Below are positions 10,200-21,322 of a DNA stretch of 64,000 bases, piece after piece (within the stretch, counting starts at the first letter, position 1; each line of letters starts with the position of its first letter). The position numbers and the translations under genes were made by a program. Source of the DNA: Megalobrama amblycephala (lineage: Eukaryota > Chordata > Actinopteri > Cypriniformes > Xenocyprididae); the NCBI RefSeq assembly GCF_018812025.1, contig NC_063050.1:9579015-9643014 (forward strand), in the 5' to 3' direction. Under the pieces are notes generated by a model. It had not been told where the DNA came from and did no database searches. It saw only the letters and a list, made by a program, of their open reading frames with translations.

Positions 10200-10275
10200 C
10201 TGTTTCACGAACACTCATGACCAGAGACAACAGAACAAATGAACAGAGTGAAACCAGCAGTGGGGATTTTATGTG
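10200..10275 (-). other. Leader-like exon candidate downstream of gene A
   Basis: The minus strand reads SPLLVSLCSFVLLSLVMSV then RETG with a phase-1 GTAAGA donor at 10199. It looks like a signal-peptide exon compatible with the phase-1 V exons of the next gene (gene 1). There is no in-frame ATG at its head. Copies lie at 31380-31545 and 55550-55625. It may be an alternative first exon or a relic. Confidence 0.35.
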
Positions 10276-11184
10276 GTCAAACACTTTATATTTAACATGA
10301 GGATATGACACATACTTCACCCAGTGCTGATATAGCAAGGTCTAAATAAAGCAACATCAGAGATGACATTAGACTAAAATAACAAAATAAAAGTAATTAA
10401 TAGAGTAACGGAATATTAAACTTGCATCTCTATATCTAAAGGTTCTCATCATATGATATCTTCAAATCTTTTTATTCTGACAGTGATCTTGTGTGCTTTC
10501 TGGTGTCTCATGAAACTCTTAATATGGCCATAAATACAGTTTCCTCTGTAGCAAGAGGTGAGAAAACAAAACTTCCCAGCAGCCCCTCTCTAGTGTTGAC
10601 TGTGATCATGTGACCATTGTGAGCGATGAATAGACGAGTGTTGATGTTACAGACCTGTTACTATGACATCTCTAGTTATAAACAGACTTGTGCTGATTTT
10701 TGAATTGTTAATATCCCGAAAGGGTCTATATAATACCTGGAATACAGCATTGGTTCTCCCATCTATCCCAAATGGTATTTCTCTGACTGACTAGTAGCCC
10801 CGGAAGTACCAGCTCTTAAAGCTCACATGCACCAAAGATGTAGCAGATGAGGAAACATTTGGATGAATAAAGGGTAATGTAGTTTAAGTTTGTCCTGTAG
10901 AGGGCAGTCAATTTGATGTGGTCACTTGATGTTGGTCTGTTGAATTTTAAATCAAAATTAAGTTGAAAGAACGTTTGAGGAGCATCATACCTTTTAAAAC
11001 ACGTTCCTCTAACATCAAGAAAACTGGACATTTTTACTTTCGCAGAACCAAAATGAACATTTGGAGAACGTTTTTATAACACAAATCTGTTATCTGGAAA
11101 GTCGCTCATTTTCGTTGGGAGTTATGATGTGGGCGTGTCCAGCAACGTGACAAAAAATGAGTAAAGTTTAACTCGTGCTTCATT

Positions 11185-11208
11185 TTACTGTGGATTCTTG
11201 CTGTGTGG
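11185..11208 (-). CDS. Gene A last coding exon
   Basis: Acceptor CTGTTGCAG is followed by PHSKNPQ and stop TAA at 11187-11185. Equivalents with PHSKNPR lie at 32202-32225 and 56542-56565. Confidence 0.6.
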   Translation of the reverse strand, partial: PHSKNPQ

Positions 11209-13698
11209 CTGCAACAGAAATAAGACAATAGAAACATATTTACACAACACAGAATTTGTTTACTGTTGGTGAAACTCTTCTAGTCAAGCGTGTAACTGAA
11301 TGAAAGTGATGTTCAGTATCTATTGACTAGTAGTGAGGACATTTTCTTCTTTATTGATGATATTGAGAAGACATGAGGATCTCACACTTACTGACTGATT
11401 CTCATATTCAGAAGAGCTCGACTGGTGATCAGCAGGTCTGGGATGGACAGTCTATGTGAAAGACACAGTTACCTGATTTTGAGTGTACAAACTCTTCTGC
11501 ATGTGTAGTTTTTGATATTTCACTTACTGTGAGTGTGTCGTAGAGGTCAGAAGATCTGGACCTGAGTTCAAGAGCTGTATATGTTCCTGCACTGGGATCA
11601 TCATTCTGCAGGAAAACACAGAGAAAGATATATGAGCAATATCACACTCAGAGTCATGCGATATGGCTCTATATCAGACGGCTGTGATTAGGTCACAGGC
11701 ATGAGGCTGTAGGCCGAGTTAAGAGGATTTCTCATCACAGCACTAGTCAATGCATTTGTCGGTTGTGTCTTATAAGGTGTTGCTTTAAATTAAAATAATG
11801 TAAAATAACGTCCTTGTTTCAGTTCCTTTCAATATAAAAGTACCATCTCTACCATCTCACTCATGAAGACAGTCTTTGCTGCCATCAAATGTCTGAGTAT
11901 TTTAAGTTGTTTCCACTTTTATAAGAAAATTCAAGTGATCGCGCCGGTGCCTCACGCGCACACACAACGTCAGTTTTAGTAAATTGACACTGATGCCTGT
12001 TAATTGTCAAAATAACATACATTCAACCAAATATATAAAAAGTTACACTGCACATTTTAAGTAGTCTATGTACAATAAAATCGTTTAAAATCGTTTCTCA
12101 TTCGTAAGTCGCTTTGGATAAAAGCATCTCCTAAATGACTAAATGTAAATGTAAATGTAAATAATAAATATAGTTTAGCCAGCAAATCGTGAATATGGAA
12201 ACATTTGTATTTGTGCCAAATTAGAGAGGTAGGTTATAACACCGGATTCAGTTTATATTCAGTTTATATTCAGTTTATAACACCTGTTTCAGTTTATATT
12301 TAAATTAATAAGTTTTTGCTCAATGTTTATATATTATATTTTTCATAACAAAAATAGCTTTTAAATAGTTTTAAAATTAACACAACCTCTGTATAATCTG
12401 TGTAGTTTTACTCTGTTATTAACTCCTCATAGAGATTTAACCAGAAGCACTTCATATATATTCAGTCTAGTCCCTAAACTCACCCACTGATGTGTAAGAA
12501 CAAACGACTTTGCAAGCTTTGGGGGTGTTGATGGACTCAATCTACTTGATCTTTTTATCATCATTCTGACTTCAATCTGGATTCCCTTTTTTTTAATGAA
12601 TTTTACCCACATTCAAGTTTGATTAAAATAATGCATAAAGCTAGAAAGCAGAGGCTCTGTTCTTTTTTTTTTTGATATTGCATGTTTATATATTCATACA
12701 TCAAAATATTCTGGGGGCCATGAAAGTTTGTGAAAATTATCAAAAATGCTGATGCTGACTGGCAACTTAAAAAAAAAAAAAAAAAAAAAAAACCCTGGCA
12801 AGGAAAGAGTTCAAGTACAGTTAAAGGTATATTTTAAGTATAGAAATGAATACCTACATATAAGTATGGTGTTAGGTTCACATAAAGACAAAAATTTGCA
12901 AGTATACTTGCAGTATATAACTACTGAGTATATATTAAAGTACTTTTATGTACTTTCATAAACTAAAAAAAAATGTGCTACAAGTATATAACTCGTAAAC
13001 TATCAGTATACCTGTTCATGTCACGAACTCGGTCTCTGTGGCTCCCTCGGATCGCCACCTGAGGGCACCCTCACCTGAGTATTAACTGTTCATGGACTAC
13101 ATTTCCCACACCCCATACCTGGACTGATTACACACTCACACCTGATCCATATTCCCCAGACTATAAAAGACCTTCATGCCCCACAATGCTTCGCGAAGTC
13201 TTTTTTTTTTTGCCCCGGCTAACATTTCTGAGCGTTTATTCCTGTGTATGTTTTCCCATGTATGACCTTGGACTGCCTGATCACCTTGTTTCCTGTCTGC
13301 TGCCTGCCCTGTGATATCTCTGCCTGTTTACTGGTTAACCCTGTCTTGTCTGCCGCCTGTCCTGATCCTCTGCCTGGTATTGTCACTGACTACGTCTCGC
13401 CTCTGACACTGATATTGCTGGTATCTTAAAATCTAATTTTATTCTATTATTTATTTATTTATTTATTATAAATAGCTAATTTTATTCTTTGATTTCAATC
13501 TGTGTTTTTTGTTCACCTCACCTCATACTCATGTACTGCAGATCTTCTGCTCTTCATTTTCCTCTGACTGTCAAAATAGGAAACAAAGTAATCTCATTGT
13601 TTTATATATAATTGATAATCAAATATCCTATTGCATTAGTCTGAAAGTAGAGAATATTTATACTCTATTATTTTATTTACATTATAAATATGATGATA

Positions 13699-13733
<35 letters not shown>

Positions 13734-15334
13734 GAATAATCCTCCTGATGTCGCTGCGATCACAATCACATTCCTACCAGCACCATGATGAACTGAAAGA
13801 GAGGAAGATCATCATGATTAACTCTCCAAACTGATGAATGATGTGAAGATACAGGAGTGTGTTAATAAAAGCTTCACCTGTGACAGTTACAGCGTCTGAT
13901 CTCTGAGATCCATGTTGATTGTGAGCCTGACAGTAGAAGCGTCCACTCTGTAGTGCACTGAAACTCTGTCCAGATCCAACAGCTGAGCTTTCATTCTCCT
14001 TAAACCAGCTGAAGTTCAGAGCAGGAGGGTTTGAATCACTGCTGCAGATCAGAGTCACTGAATCTCCTGACCAAATCTGACCAGACTGAATGATGGAGAT
14101 TGAAACGTTCCTGGGAGGGTCTAACACAGAGAAAAAAATAAATCTATGAATAATCTCATTCAAACACAATCTCCAGTTTTAAAAAAAGAACAAATGAATC
14201 TGTACTCACACATGACATTGAGCTGAACAGCAGGAGAGATGTGATTGTGTCCGTGTACAGCACAGCTATATCTGCCTGCATCCTCTCTTCTGACTGACTG
14301 CAGCAGGAGTTCATTGTTTCTGTCTCTTCTCTCAGTTAATGGCTGTGAGTTTCTGTACCAGATGAATGTTGCTCTGTCAGTCAGAGTGCAGCTGCTTTTA
14401 CATGTCAGACGGACTGAATCTCCCTCTGTCACTCTCTCAGGAGACTCCACCTGAAGATCTGAACACAACACACACATTATATCTAGTGCTGCTGTCATAC
14501 ACTGATTATTATTCAACATAATGCACAGAAGAAGAGAAGAAAGTCACCTGTGACAGTAAGAGTCACTCCTGGAACACCAGTATGTCCTTTACTACACTCA
14601 CATTCATTAGTGATGAATCTGAAATAGTACTCGTTTGAATCCTTCAGTGTCACATGACTCAGTCTGATGGTGCAGTTCTGCCTTTTATCTCCCAGATACT
14701 GAAGCCTCTGACTGTATTCAGGGTCCATAGACAGATCTGGAGGATCTTCATTATCTTTTGTTTTGGTCCAGAACACTTTCTCGATCTCATGTCCAGTAGG
14801 GTATGTATAAGTGCAGCTCATTATCACTGATGAGTCCTTTAGTGCACAGATGTGTGAAGGACTGTAACTCACACCCAAACCAGCATCATCACTGAAACCT
14901 CCTGAAAAACACATTAAAGGAATAGTTCACATTAAAATGACTGCTTCACTACTGGCTTAACTCACATTAATCATCACATGAAATGCTGACATTACAAGAC
15001 AAAAGTTATCACTACTGGTGCACATATTCATATTTTAGATTCATTTCAGTGAGAATAATTTAAACATTTAGCTGAAGTTATTGTTATTATTATAATTTTT
15101 TTTAATTTAACTTCACGTTTATTCATTTTGATGATTTTTTCCCACAGAAATTCATTTGTGAAAGCTGTTTTAACAGGGGGTTCAATGACTGCCGGACCCC
15201 CGTTAAAGACCCATGATTTGAAAGAAAGACTTTGATAAGTGACTAAAACATTAAAAACTCTCCAGCAGAAGCGACTCACCGTGAATCATGAGCAGAAACA
15301 CCAGAGGAAGAGGAGGAGCCTTTATCAGTGACAT
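11185..15334 (-). CDS. Gene A: CD22/Siglec-like inhibitory Ig receptor (complete model)
   Basis: Exons: 15280-15334 leader, 14548-14901 V-set, 14210-14458 C2, 13878-14120 C2, 13681-13792 transmembrane, 12484-12565 juxtamembrane, 11528-11605 and 11392-11451 tail, 11185-11208 last coding. They sum to 1257 bp, 418 residues plus stop, with every junction GT/AG and in phase. The protein is a type I membrane receptor: signal peptide, V domain with a YYFRF strand, two C2 domains, an isoleucine-rich membrane helix, a basic KRSSR start to the cytoplasmic part, then YTAL, YDTL and YENQ tyrosine motifs (ITIM-like and Grb2-type YxN). It probably acts on leukocyte surfaces. Sialic acid binding is inferred from family resemblance only. 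The juxtamembrane exon is the least certain. Confidence 0.75.
11392..11451 (-). CDS. Gene A tail exon with SEYENQ
   Basis: 60 bp, phase 0-0, acceptor CACATAG, donor GTAAGTGTG. It encodes TVHPRPADHQSSSSEYENQS. The YENQ motif fits a Grb2 SH2-type YxN site. In gene C the CAG after EN is TAG. Confidence 0.7.
11528..11605 (-). CDS. Gene A ITIM-like tail exon
   Basis: 78 bp (26 codons), phase 0-0, acceptor TTCCTGCAG, donor GTAAGTG. It encodes NDDPSAGTYTALELRS...SDLYDTLT with YTAL and YDTL tyrosine motifs, as in fish CD22-like tails. A 26-codon exon also occupies this place in gene B but is unrelated in sequence. Confidence 0.8.
12484..12565 (-). CDS. Gene A juxtamembrane exon
   Basis: 82 bp joining phase 2 to phase 0: acceptor AAGTCAG, reading MMIKRSSRLSPSTPPKLAK to QW, donor GTGAGT. 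The basic residues directly after the membrane helix fit a stop-transfer signal. It was chosen because it is the only exon I found that restores frame between the transmembrane and ITIM exons. Confidence 0.5.
13019..13428 (+). mobile_element. LTR fragment in gene A intron
   Basis: Begins TGTCACGAACTCGG directly after GTTCA, contains TATAAAAG near 13162 and C/T-rich sequence typical of Gypsy-type LTRs. Sequence flanking it aligns with gene C at about 61500-61620, which lacks it. The 3' end is truncated, so no second GTTCA copy is seen at its edge. Confidence 0.5.
13681..13792 (-). CDS. Gene A transmembrane exon with poly-isoleucine
   Basis: 112 bp, phase 1 to 2, acceptor TTTCAG, donor GTAAAT. 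It reads HHGAGRNVIVIAATSGG, then LFF, then 14 isoleucines from an (ATC)10-based microsatellite, then FI. This gives a plausible single membrane-spanning helix. Gene C's version at 61848-61950 has three fewer codons. Confidence 0.72.
13878..14120 (-). CDS. Gene A second C2 Ig exon
   Basis: 243 bp, phase 1-1. It begins PPRNVSISIIQSGQIWSGDS, contains LICSSDSNPPALNFSWFKE and GRFYCQAHNQHGS, and ends TVTG at an ACAG|GTGAAG donor. It is nearly base-identical to gene B's last C2 exon (37880-38128). Confidence 0.85.
14210..14458 (-). CDS. Gene A first C2 Ig exon
   Basis: 249 bp, phase 1-1, DLQVESPERV to QLNVM, with TCKSSC and GRYSC cysteines. Acceptor GTGTTCAG, donor GTGAGTAC. It is base-identical, as far as I can see, to gene 1's exon. 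Confidence 0.87.
14548..14901 (-). CDS. Gene A V-set exon
   Basis: 354 bp, phase 1-1. It begins GGFSDDAGLGVSYSPSHICA and has MSCTYTYP, SQRLQYLGD and NEYYFRFITN with the Siglec-like arginine (codon 14618-14620). An extra ECEC pair follows in the next loop, absent from genes 1 and B. Open throughout. Confidence 0.87.
15280..15334 (-). CDS. Gene A leader exon
   Basis: ATG at 15334-15332 gives MSLIKAPPLPLVFLLMIH plus one base before donor GTGAGTCGC. The ATG used by gene 1 (before APPLP) is AAG here, so the start moves four codons upstream. Confidence 0.75.
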
Positions 15335-15365
15335 CACTGCAAGAACAATAATAAACTGTAAATTT

Positions 15366-15535
15366 GCAGTAATTAACTGGCAGCAGCTTCACCTGCAAAG
15401 TCCTTTCTCTGACAAACCCTTTTCAGGTGTTGGAGTCTCCAATAATGAGCTGATGACCTGGATAAGGTGTGTTTGATTAGGAGACATGCAAAATGTGCAG
15501 TGCTGGTGTGCCTCCAGGATTGGGAATTACCAATA
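15366..15535. mobile_element. Degenerate hAT-like MITE fragment
   Basis: Its right part (CATGCAAAATGTGCAGTG..., CCTCCAGGATTGGGAAT) resembles the right half of the 5910-6102 MITE family. The left end is unclear. It sits just upstream of the gene A leader. Confidence 0.35.
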
Positions 15536-15703
15536 AATCTACTCATCACAGAAAACATTCTGCACTTTTACATTTTTAATCAAACATTGTTTAGTATATT
15601 TTTAAAGCTATTTTAAATATGAGAACTCATGAAATTTATTTATTTTTTCCTTTTGTGACACATTAATTTTCTCTTTAGTACACAGTTCAAGCTTTCAGTT
15701 CTG

Positions 15704-16753
15704 GGCCCGTATGTATAAAACTTTTCAGAAATGCTCTTAAGAATAAGAATAGACTTAAGTTTTGACTCAAGTTTTAAAAAAAAATCGTAGTAAAAAGTAA
15801 GACTTTTCTTAGAGTAGGAGACATTTATAAAGAAGCTAAAAGCAACTTGTAGTAAAGTCTAAGTCTAAGATTCTTGAAGTGTTGTGAACCAAGGACTACA
15901 ATGATGTCAACTCAAAATGGCCACCCTCAACCTCTGAATCAGCCAATAGCGAGCCTGCAAGGGTGAAGTCACAGCAGCACAACACCAGTCATTTAAAGTG
16001 CCCATGAACCGAAATTTGCAAACAACGTTTCTCCAGTGTTGTTACGTATTTCTAAGTGAAACAGAATATTGAATAGAGGTTCAGGAGTTTTACTTTAGCG
16101 CTCCTCCTCTCTGTCTCTCGCTCATAGCAGACTAACGGTTGGAGTGGTTTAAGCATTTTCAACCCAAGCCGTCAAACTGACGTTATCAGAGAAGGAACGC
16201 CATTCCAGACCGGAAGTAACTTTTTTTTTACCATGATTAAAGATTAAAGATTACTACAACAAAATAAAATGTATTAACTTCCATGGATTAATTGCTCACC
16301 ACAAGATTAATCATAAATTATTAATGGGAATTCATACTAGTAATATGCACTTACAAGTAAATAGGGTCAATTTTGATTTCATGATGACTTTAATTTTGTT
16401 TATATATATCTACATCTACTGCATCTACATCTACTGCATTAATGGAGTTAATTGAAGATATTACCAGGGCCCGTATGTATAAAACTTCTCGGAAATGCTC
16501 TTAAGAATAGTCTCAAGTTTTGACTTAAGTGTCAAAAAATTCTTAGTAAAGAGTAGGAGTTTTCTAAGAGTTCTAAGGAGACTTTTATAAAGAAGCTAAA
16601 AGCAACTTTTAGTAAAGTGTAAGATGGATTCTTAAGTGTTGTGAACCAAGGACTACAATGATGTCAACTCAAAATGGCCGCCCTCAACCTCTGAATCAGC
16701 CAATAGTGAGCCTGGAAGGGTGAAGTCACAGCAGCACAATACCAAGTCATTTA
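15704..16753. repeat. Tandem copies of TIR end plus upstream segment
   Basis: GGGCCCGTATGTATAAAAC-type ends at about 15704 and 16468 are each followed, about 180 bp on, by the same GTGAACCAAGGACTACAATG upstream segment (15884-15998 and 16636-16753). So gene A has two upstream copies where gene 1 has one. Confidence 0.55.
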
Positions 16754-16799
16754 ATATCCTAATGATTTTTGGCATTAAAGAAAAAAATATTCAATAATT

Positions 16800-17766
16800 T
16801 TGACAATGCATTATTGGCTATAGCTACAAATGTACCCGTGCGTCTTATGACTGGGTTTGTGGTCCAGGGTCACATATAGGAGTAATTTTTTCTAATGAAC
16901 AATGTAATTTAACTTTTTGATTCACAATGCTCTGTTGGAGCAACTTAATGGCTGCACTTTGTTCTGCACTATGCTCCACCACTTTAAAACAAATGGATTT
17001 GTTGTTTGTTGTGTTTCCTTATTCAAGAGATTATAAGCTAGATGCAGCTTTTTTGTGTTCATGTCGAATGTTTTTCAACTTTGATTGATCTGTTGATCTG
17101 TTGAAAGCAGTTATTTTGAGTTGGATGCATCCTCCTATTCAAATTTTACATTGAAGGTGTGCATACAACATATTTATTCAAATACGTTTAAAAAAAAAAA
17201 AAAAAAAATCCTGGGGAATATAAATGCAGAACATGTTTACATAGGACACTATTAACACGACTATGCATGAAACCATTCAGAAAACTTTGGGCACAAATGG
17301 GTTAATCCGGCTTCTCTTCCTGAAGGCGCACACTCATTTCAAATGTCAATCCACTGAAACACAGCATGTCGCAATCCATGACAAAGCAGGTGAGAACCAA
17401 TGAGTGTTTGATATCAGTGCCGTAAACCATGTTGTAAAGGTTCTCGAGGGCGCAACTTTCAAATTTGAATCATATTGACCACAGGCTTTGACCGTGACGG
17501 ATCGAATGTGATTTGTGAGTTTATGTTGTGTTTTGGTGTATCTTATGGTTGTATTGTCAGTCGCTGCATATGAGAAAACGCCTTCTGTGTGTCACACAGC
17601 AAACAAACAAAATATTACAAAATGGTTAAACAATTACAGAAATTGTATTCAGAAAGTTTCAGATTGAAGCCTTGTTTTAAATTATGTAATACTCTGAAAC
17701 GAGTTTGCAGCACTAGTCACAAACAGAAATGTTATTTCATATTAAGTAGATGAGTAAACTGCATTT
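16800..17766. other. Spacer, no gene recognised
   Basis: AT-rich, with a poly-A tract near 17190-17207. I see no exon, RNA gene or bounded element. Confidence 0.5.
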
Positions 17767-18520
17767 AACCCTTAAATGCATACCTCAGGTCTTTATCGAC
17801 CCGGGACGTCATTCACTATCCTCCTCCTCATTCATTTTTCAAAGTTAGACATCAACCTTCTTACTATTCCTTAATCAATTCAAGTTATAAAAGAATGCAG
17901 ATTTTCTTATTCATTTTTTGTAATAATTGTATAGGGTCGCTAACGACCCAAGTGTATCAGTGTATGTATATTTTTATTTTCTGCACAACAATAATTGAAT
18001 CTTTGATGATGGAATAAGCGCTAAAAAGGCTGATACACAATTATGAAGTGATGTTTCATTCAGACTGAAAACGAGAGAATAGGCAAAACATGAAATGGCT
18101 CAGCGATTAACTGCAGAGCAAATACTGAATCCAATCAAATATGAGCATCACTGTCACTTGATGGAGGATCTGGTCAAGCTGTCAGTGATCAAAATATTGA
18201 TTTTGAAGACAGTGAAAATTATGTAGTTTTTTGAGATCGCGAATGGGCTCATATTTGCGATCTTAAAAATATTCTCAATGATAACAAAGAGATGCTTAAA
18301 TTACTGAGACAGCAACAGAAATTTAATTTGAAATTGATTATGCTTATTAAACAATCATATATATAAAATACTTTTATTTGTGACCTGGAACAGATTACAA
18401 ACGAGGTTGAAGCTTTGACCACAAAAGCTTCAACACCGATTGAATCTGAAAATTGTGTTTAATGGCTAAAATGATGCCTGAATAGATGTCATGTTTTTAC
18501 TGCTAAATTTTATAAAGAAC
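17767..18520 (+). mobile_element. Possible piggyBac-like remnant
   Basis: Starts with TTAACCCTTAAATGC (TTAA plus CCCTT, as in piggyBac-type ends). At 18093 a short frame reads MAQRLTAEQILNPI before decaying, similar in style to the N-terminus of piggyBac-type transposases. No right end was found. Weak evidence. Confidence 0.25.
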
Positions 18521-18816
18521 TAACCGAGATATATGTTTTATTTTTCATATCTAGAGGTGTTAATGGAAACTAACCAAGATGTATGTTTTTATTTTCTAAA
18601 CAAGAAGTATTAAAGGGAAACTGATACGATGTATGCTTTTTCTTATACTCAGAAGTGTAGATCGAAACTAACCGAGATGTATGTTTTATTTTTCATATCT
18701 GGAGGTGTTAATGGAAACTAACCGAGATGTATGTTTTATTCTCTAAACGAGAAGTATTAAAAGGGAACTGATACAATGTATGTTTTTTATTATACTCAAA
18801 AGCGTAGATTGAAACT
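18521..18816. repeat. 148-bp tandem repeat, two copies
   Basis: The unit starting TAACCGAGAT at 18521 recurs at 18669. Each unit also holds three related ~50-bp subunits ending in GATGTATGTTTT-like motifs. Confidence 0.75.
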
Positions 18817-19061
18817 AATGTGAAGGTCTTAAAGTTCAAGTGATTAAAAATGTGTTACAATTCGTAGAATGTGACGTAGCCTGCAAAAGGTGTTGGCAGG
18901 CTGCAGTTGACATTTGTATCTTATACTTTTATACTTATACCAAATCTTTTGATGCAGTAAAGGATTGTAGAGATGTGTATTTGATTAATTGGAGATTGAG
19001 GGGGATAACAAATGCAACAATGTACGTGTGGTTTGGTGTGGTAAGTTTAGCAATATTGCTA

Positions 19062-19990
19062 TTTAAAGGTGCCATAGAATTTAAAATTGAATTTATCTTG
19101 GCATAGTTGAATAATAAGAGTTCAGTAGATGGAAATGACATACAGTGAGTCTCAAACACTATTGTTTCCTCCTTCTTATGTAAATCTCATTTGCTTAAAA
19201 GACCTCCGAAGAACAGGTGAATCTCAACATGACACCGACTGTTACAGTCAGGATCATTAATATGTACGACCCCAATATTTGCATATGCCAGCTCATGTTC
19301 GAGGCATTAGACAAGGGCAGCCAATATTAACGTCTGGATCTGTGCACAGCTGAATCATCAGACTAGATAAGCAAGCAAGAACAACAGCAAAAAATGGCAG
19401 ATGGAGCAATAATAACTGACATGATCCATGATAACATGGTATTTTTAGTGATATTTGTAAATTGTCTTTCTAAATGTTTTGTTAGCATGTTGCTAATGTA
19501 CTGTTAAATGTGGTTAAAGTTACCATTGTTTCTTACTGTATTCACAGAGACAAGAGAGCTGTTATTTTCATTATTAAACACTTGCAGTCTGTATAATTCA
19601 TAAACACAACTTCATTCTTTATAAATCTCTCCAAAAGTGTAGCATTAGCCCATTAGCCACGGAGCACAGCCTCAAATTCATTCAGAATCAAATGTAAACA
19701 TCCAAATAAATACTATACTCACATGCAGCATGCATGACGAACATTTTGTAAAGATCCATTTGAGGGTTATATTAGCTGTGTGAACTTTGTTTATGCACTG
19801 TATTATAGTCGAGAGCTCGGGGGGCAGGGAGTGCGAGGATTTAAAGGGGCCGCAGCCTGAATCGGTGCATAGTTAATGATGTCCCAAAATAGGCAGTTAA
19901 AAAAATTAATTTAAAAAAAATAATAATTAAAAAAAAAAAATCTGTGGGGTATTTTAAGATGTTCTGAAAAAATGTTCTAGGGCACCTTTA
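19062..19990. mobile_element. TIR element with TTTAAAGGTGCC ends
   Basis: Inverted ends TTTAAAGGTGCCATAGAAT and TTCTAGGGCACCTTTA bound about 930 bp. No coding capacity. It abuts the 19992 hAT-like end. Confidence 0.65.
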
Positions 19991-21322
19991 ACAGGGTTCC
20001 CACTCTTTCATGAACACCAGATTCAAGGACTTTCAAGGACTTTTTCAAGCACTGTTTATTTTATATCAAGCACCTATCAAATACACAGTACATATGGAGC
20101 GTCATGAAAGACCTCTTACAGTACTTAACATTTTAATCATCCTATTGCATTTGCATCCATTTTAACCCGGAAGAGGAACAGAATCATTTGTACATTCATT
20201 TTGGAAATATATTAAAACTGTTTGCGGCTTTCTTATCCCTAATGCTAACAAATATTCCATACTAGCTTTGGTTTTCATTTTTTATGAATCATTACTTCAG
20301 TAAAAACGTTATAATATAGAGAGAATATTATAAAAATACATTTTGCAATTGAGTGAAAAAAAAAAAAAAAAGGATTATATGGATCATAATTGTGGCTTAA
20401 AGTCAGAATATATACAATATATTATAGTTCACGAGTTCACATATCCATATAATTAAATAGAGTAAAGTTATGCATATTTGGCGTGCTGTCTGGGGAGAGG
20501 GCTCCGAGCTCGAAATTTTGGCCCAAACCCAGAGTACTCCCCCCAGTGTGGTAAAAGTAGATAGAACAAGAAGTGAGGAGATGGGGTGGAGGAGGGATGC
20601 TGATAAACTCTCAACATGAAGTCAGTCTGCTGAATTTATACCTCTAGTCATTGGTTGAGTCGATTAACTGAATGCTCTCCACCTGTGCTAATTAGGTTAA
20701 TTATCTGAACTTGCTCCTCCCGAACTTTGTTAATAAAACATCATATGTAAGCTTGCAATTCTGAGAAAAAAAATCAGAATTGCAATTTATATATCGCAAT
20801 TCTTATGAGTTTCTTGTTAAAGCTACTGTAATTGAAATGGAAAAAATTGAAATTGAAAAGAAATTGAAAAAAAAAAGAAAAAAAAAAAAAGGAAATTCTG
20901 TCATTATTTACTCACTGTAAAAGCTGTTTAAAACCCGAATACATTTCTTCTGTTGAACATACACAATTTTTTTTTTTTTGAAGAATGTGGGTAACCAAAC
21001 AGATGGTCCCCAAGTGAGTTCCATAGTAGGAAAGAAAATACTATGGCTGTCAGTGGGTACTAGCAAATGTTTGGTTACCCACGTTCTTCAAAATATGTTA
21101 TTTTATTTTCAGCACAAGACAAATGAATACAGGTTTGGATCAACTTTAGAGTGACAATTTTTATTTTTTGTTGAACTATCCCTTTAAGGACAAGTCGCAG
21201 CATTCGATGTCTGTCCCTTTAAGGCTCTTGCACGCATTTAATATATTGACACACCATACTAGGTGGCTGGTTGGTAGATCCCGTGCGTCATTTCCGCTGC
21301 ATGGTGGGCTGTTGCGGGAAGT

